Shown: positions 19,908 to 31,880, numbered from the stretch's first letter. The stretch: 64,000 bases of DNA from Halomonas caseinilytica (GCF_001662305.1 NZ_BDEP01000006.1:1-64000); one strand, 5' to 3'. Translations and numbers: made by a program. The notes: generated by a model from the sequence alone, not told the origin.

Positions 19908-20938
19908 GACAGCACTCCCACCGCCCGCCAGGCCTCGTGGACGGCACGCCTCACCTCGCCGTCGGTCCCGAAACGCCGGCCGGCATTGTCCAGGGTCAGC
20001 TCGGCGAAGGCCACAAAGTCACTGTTCCGGGCCAGGCGCTCGTCGACGAGAGTGTCGTACCAGACCTGCCCCGCTTCTTCCCAGGCATGCCCGCCTAACG
20101 CCATGGCAGCATGATGGAAGGCACGATTGGGGATCCCCGAGTTGATGTGCACCCCGCCATTGTCGTCCTGGGTCTCGACGAAATCCCGCATGTGCCCCGG
20201 CTGCGGATCACGGCCCAGGAGCGGATCGTCGTAGGCGGTACCCGGTGCTGCCATGGAGCGCAGCGCCTGCCCCTCGACCCGATCCGTGAACAGACCGGCG
20301 CCGATCAGCCAGTCGGCGCTCTCGACATCCTGTCCCAACCGATGCTGCTTGACGAGGCTGCCGAAGACATCCGCCAGGGATTCATTGAGAGCACCGGCCT
20401 GATCCGCGTAGACCAGCGCAGCCTCGTGCTGGATCACGCCATGCGTCAGTTCGTGCGCAATGATGTCCAGTGCGATGGTGAAACGATTGAAGAGCTCGCC
20501 GTCTCCATCACCGAAGACCATCTGCCGGCCATCCCAGAAGGCATTCTCGTAATCCTCGCCGTAATGCACGGTGGCCAGCAACGCCATGCCCCGATCGTCC
20601 AGGGAATGACGCTGGAAGGCCTCCCAGTACAGTGCGTAGGTCGCTCCCAGGCCCTGATAGGCCTCGTCCACGGCGGGATCACCGCTGGCCTCTTCCCCCT
20701 CGCTGCGCACCCGCTCGCCCGGCAGCTCGCGGGTATGACCGGCGGAATGGACATGGCGCACGGGCTCGCCGCGTCGAGCGCTGCCTTCCGGCAGCTCGGC
20801 AGCACCGGCCCGGGCACGGAACCCCTGATCGTCATGAAGCGTTCGGTAGGCACGATCACGCTGTCTGGCATTGCGCGAACCCGCAATGCGCTCAAGCAGG
20901 TAGGGGGGCAAAAAAGGGCGAATCGGCATAGTCCTCAC
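19904..20938 (-). CDS. Protealysin-like M4 metalloprotease
   Basis: Zinc protease of 344 aa. The short propeptide begins with the PPYLL motif (residues 11-15) typical of protealysin-like precursors; there is no Sec signal peptide. The catalytic domain has HELTH (162-166), the third zinc ligand in NESLAD (about 185) and the active-site His in GGVHINSGIPNRAFH. The family size (about 340 aa) is met. The start is probably the GTG at 20938, six bases after AAGGAGG; an ATG lies three codons on. It forms a bicistron with the emfourin-like gene. Confidence 0.9.
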   Translation of the reverse strand: MRTMPIRPFLPPYLLERIAGSRNARQRDRAYRTLHDDQGFRARAGAAELPEGSARRGEPVRHVHSAGHTRELPGERVRSEGEEASGDPAVDEAYQGLGATYALYWEAFQRHSLDDRGMALLATVHYGEDYENAFWDGRQMVFGDGDGELFNRFTIALDIIAHELTHGVIQHEAALVYADQAGALNESLADVFGSLVKQHRLGQDVESADWLIGAGLFTDRVEGQALRSMAAPGTAYDDPLLGRDPQPGHMRDFVETQDDNGGVHINSGIPNRAFHHAAMALGGHAWEEAGQVWYDTLVDERLARNSDFVAFAELTLDNAGRRFGTDGEVRRAVHEAWRAVGVLS

Positions 20939-21019
20939 TCACATCCTCCTTGGCGTTCCATCCGGCCTCGATCACTTCCCTTTTGGAGGTCCACCGGGCC
21001 GGTTTCGTTCCATGGCTCG

Positions 21020-21880
21020 TCAGGACGAGTCTGCCAGTTTTCTGGATGACGCCTCCCCATGCTGCTGAATCAACAGGGTCTCCAGCCTCGCCACCTGCTC
21101 GTGCAATTCACGCACGTCGCCACGCAGGCCCTGTATTTCGGCCGCTTCGCCCTCGCCGCTTTCCAGCTCGATCGCCATGCTTTCCTTCTGCATCACATCC
21201 AGCACGATACCGATCATCATGTTCAGGAAAATGAAGGCAGTGAGGAAAATGAAGGTCAGGTAATACAGCCAGCTCCAGGCGAAATCTTCCTGGGTGGCAT
21301 ACATGATATCGGTCCAGTCCTCGAAGGTCGCAATGCGAAACAACGTCAGCATGGCAACGGCGATGTTGCCCCAGAGATAATCGTCGACATCAGCAAAAAG
21401 AAAACTGCCGATCGCGGCGTAAATATAGAAGATGATGAACATCAACAACGCCACATAACCCATCCGCGGAATCGACTTGACCAGCGCGGCCATCAACATG
21501 CGCAGTTCGGGAATCATCGAGACCAGTCGCAAGACCCGGAAGATCCGCAGCAATCGCGCCAGCAGGACCATGTCCGACTCGCCCATCGGGATCAGGCTTG
21601 CCGTGACGATCAGGAAGTCGAAGACATTCCAGCCCTGTTTGAAGAAGTCACGTAGGCGTTTCTCCGCCGCCATGCGAATCAGGATTTCCACGAGGAAGAA
21701 CACCGTGACCGCCATGTCCATTGCCAGCAGCCAATAGTGAAAGCGGCTGGTTTCCTCGTAGGTCTTGGCGCCGATCAGCAAGGCCGACACGACGATGATG
21801 GCAATGACCACCGCCTCGAAGAACTTGTTGGCGCGGATGCGTTCGAAGCGGTCGCGCCAGGTCAATAACTGCGTACTCAC
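21020..21880 (-). CDS. One-domain voltage-gated cation channel (NaChBac family) with EDWTD filter
   Basis: A 286-aa inner-membrane protein with six helices (S1 about 22-38, S2 48-70, S3 86-97, S4 107-122, S5 143-163, S6 204-230). S4 carries four arginines at three-residue spacing (109, 112, 115, 118), the voltage sensor. The pore loop reads TLFRIATFEDWTDIMY, so the filter is E187-D188-W189-T190-D191, whereas sodium channels of this family have ESWxS. A C-terminal coiled coil (about 247-275) fits tetramer assembly. The start is GTG with GAGG upstream. It may be cotranscribed with serB, 10 bases upstream. Confidence 0.9.
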   Translation of the reverse strand: MSTQLLTWRDRFERIRANKFFEAVVIAIIVVSALLIGAKTYEETSRFHYWLLAMDMAVTVFFLVEILIRMAAEKRLRDFFKQGWNVFDFLIVTASLIPMGESDMVLLARLLRIFRVLRLVSMIPELRMLMAALVKSIPRMGYVALLMFIIFYIYAAIGSFLFADVDDYLWGNIAVAMLTLFRIATFEDWTDIMYATQEDFAWSWLYYLTFIFLTAFIFLNMMIGIVLDVMQKESMAIELESGEGEAAEIQGLRGDVRELHEQVARLETLLIQQHGEASSRKLADSS

Positions 21881-21890
21881 GCCGATACCC

Positions 21891-23102
21891 TCACCCCCGT
21901 TCCTCTAGATCCACCTGTCGATAACCGATCAGATAGAGCACGCCATCGAGGCCGAGCGTCGAGATGCTCTGCCTGGCCTGCTGCCGCACCACTGGCTTGG
22001 CGCGGAAGGCAATCCCCAGGCCGGCAGCGGCCAGCATCTTGAGATCGTTGGCACCATCGCCCACGGCAATGGTCTGCTCCATGGCCAGTCCTTCCCGCTC
22101 GGCAATCTCGTGCAGCAGTTGCGCCTTGCGCTCCGCATCGACGATGGGCTCAAGAACCTCGCCGGTCACCTTGCCATTCTCGATCACCAGCTCATTGGCA
22201 TGCACTTCGTCGAAGCCGAGCCGTTGCTGGAGATATTCGGCGAAATAGGTGAAACCGCCGGACAGGATGGCGGTACGATAGCCAAGCCGCTTGAGATGGC
22301 GCATCAGGCGTTCCACGCCATCCATCAGGGGTAGTTGCTCGGCGATCTCGGCCAGCACCGACTCATCGAGGCCACGCAACTTGGCCATGCGTTCGCGAAA
22401 GCTCTGCTGGAAGTCCAGTTCGCCGCGCATGGCACGTTCGGTGACCTCGGCGACTTCCTCGAAGACACCATGACGACGCGCCAGTTCATCGATGACCTCG
22501 GTCTGGATCAGGGTCGAGTCCATGTCGAAGCACACCAGGCGACGATGGCGACGCCAGATGGAATCTTCCTGCAGAGCGATGTCGATACCATGGGCGGCCC
22601 CCAGCGCCAGGGCCTTTTCGCGCAGCGTCTCGATCTCCACGTCGTCGCCACGCAGCCAGCACTCGATGCAGGCGCCATGCTCCGGCACCTCGCCATCCAG
22701 CGGTTCGCGCCCGGATAACCGATGGATCAACTCGACGGTCAGCCCCTGCTCGGCGGTCAGTGCCCCGACCTCGGCCAGAATCCCGGCCGGCAGATGTGGC
22801 GCCAGCAGCGTCATGATCAGGCGCGGCTGACCGGCCTGCAGACTCCAGCGGTGATAATCCTCGGCACTGACCTGGATCGCCTGGACATCCAGCCCCAGCT
22901 CGTCTCCGGCCGCCGACAAAGCGCCTTCGAGATCGGCCTCGCGCTCCAGCCCCACCAACGCCTCCAGGGAGACGATGCCGAAGGTGACACTCTGGTTGAT
23001 GTCCAGCAGCCGAGCGCCGCTGTTCGCCAAGGCTCGCCCCAGCCCCGCCAGTTGGCCGGGGCGGGCGCTTCCGGTCGCGCGAATCAAAACTCGTCTTGTC
23101 AT
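21891..23102 (-). CDS. serB: Phosphoserine phosphatase SerB
   Basis: HAD-family phosphatase making serine from phosphoserine. The 403-aa product has N-terminal ACT-like regulatory domains (about 1-190), then the catalytic core: nucleophile motif DMDSTLIQTE near residue 190, SGGFTYFAE, and GDGANDLKML. AGGG lies before the ATG. The channel gene follows after 10 bases on the same strand, so both may share a transcript. Confidence 0.95.
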   Translation of the reverse strand: MTRRVLIRATGSARPGQLAGLGRALANSGARLLDINQSVTFGIVSLEALVGLEREADLEGALSAAGDELGLDVQAIQVSAEDYHRWSLQAGQPRLIMTLLAPHLPAGILAEVGALTAEQGLTVELIHRLSGREPLDGEVPEHGACIECWLRGDDVEIETLREKALALGAAHGIDIALQEDSIWRRHRRLVCFDMDSTLIQTEVIDELARRHGVFEEVAEVTERAMRGELDFQQSFRERMAKLRGLDESVLAEIAEQLPLMDGVERLMRHLKRLGYRTAILSGGFTYFAEYLQQRLGFDEVHANELVIENGKVTGEVLEPIVDAERKAQLLHEIAEREGLAMEQTIAVGDGANDLKMLAAAGLGIAFRAKPVVRQQARQSISTLGLDGVLYLIGYRQVDLEERG

Positions 23103-23190
23103 ATTAACCCTAGGTGGAAGAAGGAAGAACGGCGCTGCGCGCCTGGAAGAAGGCAGAAACCACTATACCTCACCTCTCTTCTTCCCACTT
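23103..23190. repeat. Dispersed extragenic inverted-repeat element, copy 2
   Basis: Purine-rich GGTGGAAGAAGGAAG, a GCGCTGCGCGC core and GGAAGAAGG are followed by pyrimidine-rich CTCTTCTTCCCACTTCTACC. It fills the space between serB and parC and has the same layout as the other copies. Confidence 0.5.
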
Positions 23191-25449
23191 CTACCCTCCG
23201 TCTTCCGCCTCAAGCCGGTCGACCTTCTGCAGTCCTCGCGGCAACTTGCTGCCACGACGACCGCGCTCTCCTCGATAGTAATCCAGGTCGCTGGCCCGGA
23301 GCGTGAGCTTGCGTTTACCGGCGTGCACCACCAGGGCCTGTCCGGGCCCCAGCAGGGTCAGGTCGCGCAGGAATTCCTCGCGACGGGCGGCACGGGCGCC
23401 GGGGATATCGATCATCTTGTTGCCCTTGCCCTTGGCCATCTCGGGCAACTGGTCGAGGGGAAAGACCAACAGGCGCCCTTCATTGGAGACCGCCGCCACA
23501 CTGACCCCCTCGCCTTCGGGGACCATCAGCGGCGCCAGCACATTGCAGCCCTTGGGCACCGACAGCACGCCCTTGCCCGACTTGTTCTTGCCGGTCAGCG
23601 CCTCGAGCGGCGCGATGAAGCCATAGCCACCGTCCGAGGCCAGCAGGTAGCGCGTCCCGGGCGGTGCCAGCATCACGCCGGCCATGTGGGCACCGGCCGC
23701 CACATTGACCCGGCCGGTGACCGGCTCGCCCTGACTGCGTGCACTGGGCAGGTTATGGGCGCTCAGCGTGTAGGCACGACCGGTGTCATCCAGCAGCACC
23801 AGAGGCTGGTTGGTCTTCCCGCGGGCAGCCAACGCGAACCGGTCGCCGGCCTTGTAGGAAAGCCCGGCAGGATCGATATCGTGGCCCTTGGCACTGCGGA
23901 TCCAGCCTTTCTCGGAGAGCACGACGGTGACAGGGTCGGCACCAACGAGCTCCACCTCGGAAAGCGCCCGGGCTTCCTCGCGCTCGACCATCGGCGCACG
24001 ACGCGGATCACCATATTGTTCGGCGGCTTCACGCAACTCACGCTCGATGAGGTCGGTCAGGGCTGCCTCGTTGCCGAGCAGTTCCTTCAGACGCTTGCGC
24101 TCTTCCTCCAGCTCGTCCTGCTCGCCACGGATCTTCATCTCCTCGAGCTTGGCCAGGTGGCGCAGGCGCAGCTCGAGGATCGCCTCGGCCTGGCGCTCGC
24201 TCAGACCGAAGGCCTCGATGAGTGCGGGCTTGGGTTCATCCTCTTCACGGATGATGCGGATGACCTCATCGATATTGAGATAGGCGGTCAGCAACCCCTC
24301 GAGGATGTGCAGCCGGTCCTCCACCTTGCCGAGACGATGCTCGAGACGTCGCCGCACCGTGCTGCGCCGGAAGTCCAGCCATTCGCCGAGCAGGGCGGCC
24401 AGCGACAGCACCCGGGGACGACCGTCCAGGCCGATCACGTTCATGTTGACGCGGATGTTCTTCTCGAGGTCGGTGGTGGCGAACAGGTGCGCCATCAACG
24501 ACTCGATGTCCACCCGATTGGAGCGCGGCTCGATGACCAGCCGCGTCGGCTCCTCGTGGGTGGATTCGTCACGCAGGTCGGCCACCATCGGCAGTTTCTT
24601 GGCCTGCATCTGGGCGGCGATCTGCTCCAGCACCTTGGCACCACTCACCTGGTAAGGCAGGGCGGTGATCACTACATTGCCCTCTTCCCGCTCGAAGCGG
24701 GCCCGCACTTTCACCGAGCCCCGGCCGCTCTCGTAGATCTTGCGCAGGTCGGAGGCCGGCGTGATGATCTCGGCTGCAGAGGGGAAATCGGGCCCGGGCA
24801 GGTAGGCCATCAACTCGGCGGTAGTCGCCTCGGGCTGGCGAAGCAGGTGACAGGTGGCCTCGACGACCTCACCCACGTTGTGCGGCGGGATATCGGTCGC
24901 CATGCCCACGGCAATGCCAGTACCGCCATTGAGCAGCACATGCGGCAGGCGCGCGGGCAGTACCACCGGCTCGTTCATGGTGCCGTCGAAATTGGGCGCC
25001 CAGTCGACGGTGCCCTGACCAAGCTCGCTGAGCAGCACCTCGGCGAACTTCGACAACCGCGCCTCTGTATAGCGCATGGCGGCGAAGGACTTGGGATCGT
25101 CGGGGCTGCCCCAGTTGCCCTGGCCGTCCACCAGTGGATAGCGATAGCTGAAGGACTGCGCCATCAGCACCATGGCCTCGTAACAGGCGCTGTCGCCGTG
25201 AGGGTGGAACTTGCCCAGTACATCACCGACGGTACGCGCCGACTTCTTGTACTTGGCATTGGCGCTGAGCGCCAGCTCGCGCATGGCATAGACGATGCGC
25301 CGCTGCACCGGTTTCATGCCGTCACCAATGTGCGGCAAGGCCCGGTCGAGGATGACGTACATCGAATAATCGAGATACGCCTTCTCGGTATACTCGCGAA
25401 GGGACAGGCGCTCGACGTCGCCCTCCGCTACCTGGATATCCATGGTCAT
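23191..25449 (-). CDS. parC: DNA topoisomerase IV subunit A ParC
   Basis: Decatenates daughter chromosomes with ParE. The 752-aa product (E. coli 752) has the GyrA/ParC breakage domain with catalytic Tyr in [10 protein letters not shown] and six-bladed C-terminal repeats. The quinolone-resistance region reads [10 protein letters not shown] with Ser and Glu at the positions equal to E. coli 80 and 84, that is, the susceptible-type residues. parE lies 150 bases upstream on the same strand, separated by a dispersed repeat. Confidence 0.97.
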   Translation of the reverse strand: MTMDIQVAEGDVERLSLREYTEKAYLDYSMYVILDRALPHIGDGMKPVQRRIVYAMRELALSANAKYKKSARTVGDVLGKFHPHGDSACYEAMVLMAQSFSYRYPLVDGQGNWGSPDDPKSFAAMRYTEARLSKFAEVLLSELGQGTVDWAPNFDGTMNEPVVLPARLPHVLLNGGTGIAVGMATDIPPHNVGEVVEATCHLLRQPEATTAELMAYLPGPDFPSAAEIITPASDLRKIYESGRGSVKVRARFEREEGNVVITALPYQVSGAKVLEQIAAQMQAKKLPMVADLRDESTHEEPTRLVIEPRSNRVDIESLMAHLFATTDLEKNIRVNMNVIGLDGRPRVLSLAALLGEWLDFRRSTVRRRLEHRLGKVEDRLHILEGLLTAYLNIDEVIRIIREEDEPKPALIEAFGLSERQAEAILELRLRHLAKLEEMKIRGEQDELEEERKRLKELLGNEAALTDLIERELREAAEQYGDPRRAPMVEREEARALSEVELVGADPVTVVLSEKGWIRSAKGHDIDPAGLSYKAGDRFALAARGKTNQPLVLLDDTGRAYTLSAHNLPSARSQGEPVTGRVNVAAGAHMAGVMLAPPGTRYLLASDGGYGFIAPLEALTGKNKSGKGVLSVPKGCNVLAPLMVPEGEGVSVAAVSNEGRLLVFPLDQLPEMAKGKGNKMIDIPGARAARREEFLRDLTLLGPGQALVVHAGKRKLTLRASDLDYYRGERGRRGSKLPRGLQKVDRLEAEDGG

Positions 25450-25520
25450 AGCACGGTGACCTTTTTATACGATCGTGGGATCTTTGAGGAGAGTGCCCTC
25501 TTCAACCTCTGTGATGAACT

Positions 25521-25590
25521 GTAAGCCGGAAGCTTGAAGCTGGAAGTTACCCCTGGCCATCGCGGGTTTTCTTCCAGCTTCCGGCTTCGA
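25521..25590. repeat. Dispersed extragenic inverted-repeat element, copy 3
   Basis: Perfect 11-base arms GAAGCTGGAAG (25536-25546) and its complement (25571-25581), extended by AAGCCGGAAG on the left and CCGGCTT on the right. It lies between parE and parC and could fold in both transcripts. Confidence 0.7.
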
Positions 25591-25599
25591 GCTTTCAGC

Positions 25600-27483
<1,884 letters not shown>

Positions 27484-27620
27484 TCACCCAGACTGGTTAC
27501 GGTCATTCGGCTCTCTCCTGAACGCGGGCGCGTCCTTTCCATGAAGGCTCGTTCGTGAATGCTCGATCTCTCCTCGCCTGCCACGTCTCGACATGATGCC
27601 TCATGGGGCAACTCCGCCAC

Positions 27621-28247
27621 TCAACGCAGTGATGCCACGGCCCCTACCGACAGGGAATGGCCCCCATGGGCCAGAATGGCCGGCAGGTAATCGGCCAGGG
27701 CGGAAAACCCATGGTCTCCTCCAGGGTGCAGGATGCTGGCCGCCCCTCGGTAGAACGCCCAGGCATCGCGGGCGTCCAGCGTTTCGTCGGCCGTACCCAG
27801 CAGCAGCAGGTAACGCCATGGCGTGACGCGCTCGGGCGTCAGCACTTCCAGTTCTCGACGGTGAGCCTCTTCGACCTGGAAGCGTTCTCCGCTGTACGGG
27901 TTGACGAGGGCTTCGCCGATCCAGGCCGTTACCAGCCGGGCAGGCGCGACGGCGGGATTGATCAGGGCCGCCGGCAGGTCATGGCGCTCGGCGACCAGGG
28001 TCGCCAGGAAACCTCCCATCGAGCTTCCCACCACCATGGGCACCATGCCGAGCTCGTCGAGGCACGCTTCGGCCACCGCCAGCGCTCGATCCGGCCGATG
28101 CGGCAACTGAGGCGTCACGCAGGGCAACGACAGATGCTCGCAGGCCGCCCGCATCAGCGCCGCCTTCGGGGAGGCGCTGCCGCTGTTGAAGCCGTGCAGA
28201 TAGAGTATGCCACTGGCAGGTGTCGAGACTTGCATGGCATTCAGCAT
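27621..28247 (-). CDS. yqiA: YqiA-type alpha/beta-hydrolase esterase
   Basis: Small esterase of the UPF0227 family, 208 aa. Visible are ILYLHGFNSG (oxyanion region), nucleophile elbow GSSMGG, INPAV, and the terminal GGDHGF carrying the catalytic His. In E. coli yqiA stands directly upstream of parE, and the order yqiA-parE-parC is kept here. The physiological substrate is unknown. The start at 28247 follows AGGGG by seven bases. Confidence 0.88.
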   Translation of the reverse strand: MLNAMQVSTPASGILYLHGFNSGSASPKAALMRAACEHLSLPCVTPQLPHRPDRALAVAEACLDELGMVPMVVGSSMGGFLATLVAERHDLPAALINPAVAPARLVTAWIGEALVNPYSGERFQVEEAHRRELEVLTPERVTPWRYLLLLGTADETLDARDAWAFYRGAASILHPGGDHGFSALADYLPAILAHGGHSLSVGAVASLR

Positions 28248-28303
28248 ACCCGAACCCCTGTATATATGGCCAGCATCCGTCATATCGATGACAGCTGCTC
28301 GAC

Positions 28304-29989
28304 TTACTCCGGCTCCCGCGACTCGGCCGCCCAGACGGCCTCGATGAGACCTCGGGTGGAGTCGTCCATGCCGTCCAGCCCGGCCTGGTGTTCAAGGATA
28401 CGCTGCGTCTCGCCGGCCAGCGTCTTGCCGAGCTCCACACCCCACTGATCGAAGGGGTTGATGTCCCAGATGGTCGCCTGGACGAAGACCTTGTGCTCGT
28501 ACAGCGCCACCAGCGCCCCCAGGGTTCGGGGGGTCAGGCGATCCAGCAGCAAGGTACTGGATGGCTGGTTCCCGGCATATCGCTTGTGGCCTGGACGCGG
28601 CCCCTCGTCCTCGAGGGCCGCATCGCCCAGCATCAAGGCTCTGGACTGGGCGAAACAGTTGGACAGCGTCAAGCGATGCTGACTCATCAGGTGATCGCGG
28701 GTCGCCGGGTCGGCCACGTCATCATAGCGCACCCGGGGGGCGATGAAGTCACACTCCACGGATTGCGTGCCCTGGTGCAACAACTGGTAGAAGGCATGCT
28801 GGGCATTGGGACCGAGCTGCCCCCACAGCACCGGGCAAGTGGAATAGCCCACCGGCTCGCCGTCATGATTCACCGACTTGCCGTTGGACTCCATCTCCAG
28901 CTGCTCGAGGTAGGCGGCGAAGTATTCCAGGCGCCCATCATAGGGCAGGATCGAGTGTGCCCGGATATCCAGGAAGTTGACGTTCCAGATGCCCGCCAGG
29001 GCCAGCAACACCGGCAGATTGTCGCTCATCTCGGCTTCGCTGAAGTGACGATCCATGTCGTGGGCACCGGCCAGCAGCTCGCGGAAGTTCTGCATGCCTA
29101 CCACCAGGGCAATGGGCAGACCGATCCCTCCCCACAGCGAGTAACGTCCGCCGACCCACTCCCAGAACTCGAGCTGATGCTCATCGGCGATGCCCCATTC
29201 GCGCATCTTCTCGGGACTGGCCGACACCCCCACGAAGTGCTGGCGCATGACCAGAGCCTCGTCGACGCCCTCTTCGCGGTCACCGCCCAGCAGCCTGGCC
29301 TTTAGCCAGTCACGCGCGGTACGGGCATTGGTCATGGTGTCGATGGTGGTGAAGGACTTCGAGGACAACACGAACAGCGTCGTCTCTGGATTGAGCCGCG
29401 ACAGGTAATCGGCGAGCTGCGAGCCATCCATGGTCGAGGCGAAATGAACATCGATGCGATGGACCCCCTCGGGCCGATAGTCGGCCAGTGCATGGGTGAC
29501 CATCAAGGGACCGAGATCCGAACCGCCGACCCCGAGGTTGACCACATCGCGGATGGGCTTGCCGGTAGCCCCACGCCACTGGCCCGAATGGAAGCGCTCG
29601 ACCATGCTCGCCATGCGATCCAGGGTAGCGTGCACGGAGGTCACCAGATCCTCGCCCTCCACGTCGAGCCTGGCATCGGCTGGCAGTCGCAGCGCGGTAT
29701 GCAGTGCCGGTCGGTTCTCGCTGAGGTTGAGTCGCTCGCCGGCCAGCAGGCCGCGGATGGCGTTCGGCACGCCAGCGTCACGGGCCAGCTCCAGCAGCAG
29801 CGAGAGCGTCGTTTCATTCCAGCGCTGCTTAGAAAGATCGAGGGTCAGGCCGGCGGCCTGTCGGCTGAAAGTCGCGAAGCGTCCCTGCTGATCGGTGAAG
29901 AAGTCGCGCAGGTGCCTCTGGCCTATCTCGTCGGCATGGTCGGCCAGGGCGCGCCAGGCGCCCCGCTGTTCGACGGGGGGGTGGCTCAT
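28304..29989 (-). CDS. pgi: Glucose-6-phosphate isomerase Pgi
   Basis: Interconverts glucose-6-P and fructose-6-P. The 561-aa product has both family signatures: EWVGGRYSLWGGIG with the active-site Arg near residue 270, and GQLGPNAQHAFYQLLHQG near 365 with catalytic Glu and His. The start at 29989 follows AGGAGGG; the frame continues upstream into the divergent cmoA region, but this part is not conserved. It is divergent from cmoA over about 86 bases. Confidence 0.96.
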   Translation of the reverse strand: MSHPPVEQRGAWRALADHADEIGQRHLRDFFTDQQGRFATFSRQAAGLTLDLSKQRWNETTLSLLLELARDAGVPNAIRGLLAGERLNLSENRPALHTALRLPADARLDVEGEDLVTSVHATLDRMASMVERFHSGQWRGATGKPIRDVVNLGVGGSDLGPLMVTHALADYRPEGVHRIDVHFASTMDGSQLADYLSRLNPETTLFVLSSKSFTTIDTMTNARTARDWLKARLLGGDREEGVDEALVMRQHFVGVSASPEKMREWGIADEHQLEFWEWVGGRYSLWGGIGLPIALVVGMQNFRELLAGAHDMDRHFSEAEMSDNLPVLLALAGIWNVNFLDIRAHSILPYDGRLEYFAAYLEQLEMESNGKSVNHDGEPVGYSTCPVLWGQLGPNAQHAFYQLLHQGTQSVECDFIAPRVRYDDVADPATRDHLMSQHRLTLSNCFAQSRALMLGDAALEDEGPRPGHKRYAGNQPSSTLLLDRLTPRTLGALVALYEHKVFVQATIWDINPFDQWGVELGKTLAGETQRILEHQAGLDGMDDSTRGLIEAVWAAESREPE

Positions 29990-30075
29990 GGATGCCCTCC
30001 TGGTGATCCTGTCGTGCAGCCCAAGGCAGGGAGGCGTAGAATAGCGGGCTTCCAGCCCAACGCCTCGACCTACCC

Positions 30076-30819
30076 ATGAGTGACGCATCTTACCGTGACG
30101 CCATCTTTTCGACACCCCTGGACCGGGTGGCTCGTTTCTCCTTCGACGAGCGCGTGGTGGCCTGCTTCCCCGACATGATCCGCCGCTCGGTGCCGGGATA
30201 TGGCCAGATACTCGCCATGCTCGGCCCCCTGGCCCGTCGCCACCTGCGCCATGGCGGCCATGTCTATGACCTGGGCTGCTCCCTGGGCGCTGCGGGCCTC
30301 GCGCTGGCCGGCCAGTTGCCGGAAGATGCCTTCCGCTACACCGGTGTCGACCTCTCGCCGACGATGGTCGAGCGCGCCCGCCAGACCCTGCATGACGAAT
30401 GCCCCGGCCACGACATGACGGTGATCGAGGGCGATATCCGTCACCACGCCTACGATGCCTCCGGCATGATCCTGCTCAACTTCACCCTGCAGTTTCTCGA
30501 CCCGGCGGATCGCGACGCTGTGATCGCCCGCCTCTACGAGGCCCTGGAGCCTGGCGGCGTACTGATCCTGTCCGAGAAGATCGTCGCCGACGACGAACAG
30601 GACAACGCCTGGCTGGTCGAGCGCTACCATGATTTCAAGCGCGCCAACGGCTACAGCGAGCTGGAGATCAGCCAGAAGCGCACCGCCCTGGAGAACGTCC
30701 TGGTGCCGGACACCCTGGCGGCCCATCATGAACGGCTCGAACGCACCGGCTTCCACCGCTCGCTGACCTGGTTCCAGTACCTGAATTTCGCGTCGCTGAT
30801 CGCTTTCAAGGAGGCCTGA
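30076..30819 (+). CDS. cmoA: Carboxy-SAM synthase CmoA
   Basis: Makes carboxy-S-adenosylmethionine from SAM and prephenate, used by CmoB to modify wobble uridine 34. The 247-aa product has the SAM-binding motif VYDLGCSLGAAG near residue 62 and the LNFTLQFLDP and RYHDFKRANGYS segments characteristic of CmoA. cmoB begins two bases after the stop, so the two genes are coupled. Confidence 0.96.
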   Translation: MSDASYRDAIFSTPLDRVARFSFDERVVACFPDMIRRSVPGYGQILAMLGPLARRHLRHGGHVYDLGCSLGAAGLALAGQLPEDAFRYTGVDLSPTMVERARQTLHDECPGHDMTVIEGDIRHHAYDASGMILLNFTLQFLDPADRDAVIARLYEALEPGGVLILSEKIVADDEQDNAWLVERYHDFKRANGYSELEISQKRTALENVLVPDTLAAHHERLERTGFHRSLTWFQYLNFASLIAFKEA

Positions 30820-30821
30820 CG

Positions 30822-31814
30822 TTGAGTATCCCCGAGATTCACCGTCCCCTCTACCAAGCCTTTCTCGACCAGGGGCTCGACACCTGGCTGGCCCGGCTGC
30901 CCGAGCAACTCGCCCGGGGGCTCGATCCCAAGCGACATGGCGACCTGAGGAGCTGGGAAAAGGCCGTGGCCAAGCTGCCTCCCCTGCCCGAGCCACGCCA
31001 CGTCAGTCTCGATACCGACAGCGTGACGGTCGAGTGCGAACTGGATGACGCCCGGCATCGCCAGTGCGAGAACCTGCTGCGCGTCCTTGCCCCCTGGCGC
31101 AAGGGCCCCTACCGCCTCGGTGGCGTGAGTATCGACACCGAATGGCGTTCCGACTGGAAATGGCAGCGTGTCGCCCCCCATCTGGCGCCACTTCGCGGAC
31201 GCCGAGTGCTCGACGTGGGCGGCGGCAACGGCTATCACGCCTGGCGCATGACCGGCGCCGGAGCCGCCTTCACCTTGGTGATCGATCCCTCTCCGCGCTT
31301 CTTCTGGCAGTTCCAGGCCGTGCGCCACTTCGTCGGTGACGCCGACGGCGGGCGCACCCATTTTCTGCCGGTCGGCATCGAAGCACTTCCCGACAACCTG
31401 GCCACCTTCGACACCGTCTTCTCCATGGGCGTGCTCTACCACCGCCCCTCGCCGCTGGAACACCTGACCCAGCTCAAGGCCGCCTTGCGGCCGGGCGGGG
31501 AACTGGTGCTGGAAACCCTGGTGGTACGCGGCGATGACACCACGGTGCTGCTACCGGGCGAGCGTTACGCCGCCATGCCCAATGTCTATTTCCTGCCTTC
31601 CTCCGCGGCGCTGGTCGGCTGGCTCGAGCGTTGCGGCTTCGAGAACGCACGCGTGGTCGACGAAGCCGACACCAGCCTCGACGAGCAACGCACCACCGAC
31701 TGGATGACCTTTCAGTCCCTGGCCGACTTCCTCGCCCCCGACGATACCACCCGGACCCGCGAAGGCTACCCGGCGCCGCGCCGCGCCGTGGTGGTCGCCA
31801 ACCGTCCGGCCTGA
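30822..31814 (+). CDS. cmoB: tRNA U34 carboxymethyltransferase CmoB
   Basis: Transfers the carboxymethyl group of Cx-SAM to 5-hydroxyuridine 34, forming cmo5U in tRNAs. The 330-aa product shows RRVLDVGGGNGYHAWRM (methyltransferase motif I, near residue 127) and FSMGVLYHRPSPLEHL. The start codon is TTG at 30822, placed by AAGGAGG eight bases upstream and by the family N-terminus. cmoM, which methylates the product, lies at 38.9 kb. Confidence 0.96.
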   Translation: MSIPEIHRPLYQAFLDQGLDTWLARLPEQLARGLDPKRHGDLRSWEKAVAKLPPLPEPRHVSLDTDSVTVECELDDARHRQCENLLRVLAPWRKGPYRLGGVSIDTEWRSDWKWQRVAPHLAPLRGRRVLDVGGGNGYHAWRMTGAGAAFTLVIDPSPRFFWQFQAVRHFVGDADGGRTHFLPVGIEALPDNLATFDTVFSMGVLYHRPSPLEHLTQLKAALRPGGELVLETLVVRGDDTTVLLPGERYAAMPNVYFLPSSAALVGWLERCGFENARVVDEADTSLDEQRTTDWMTFQSLADFLAPDDTTRTREGYPAPRRAVVVANRPA

Positions 31815-31835
31815 GCCACTCGCCGCCATGCAACG

Positions 31836-31880
31836 ACAAGGCCCCGACGCGATGCGTCAGGGCCTTGTGCTCTTCTTACC
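31836..31880 (+). terminator. Terminator after cmoB
   Basis: ACAAGGCC (31836-31843) pairs with GGCCTTGT (31861-31868), with further GACGC/GCGTC pairing inside, followed by GCTCTTCTT. It closes the cmoAB operon ahead of convergent cysN. Confidence 0.8.

Noticed and set aside
22975-25524. An 849-codon plus-strand open frame opposite parC
   Set aside because: It is the antisense shadow of parC and serB in high-G+C DNA; no ribosome site, no family resemblance, and parC on the other strand is beyond doubt.
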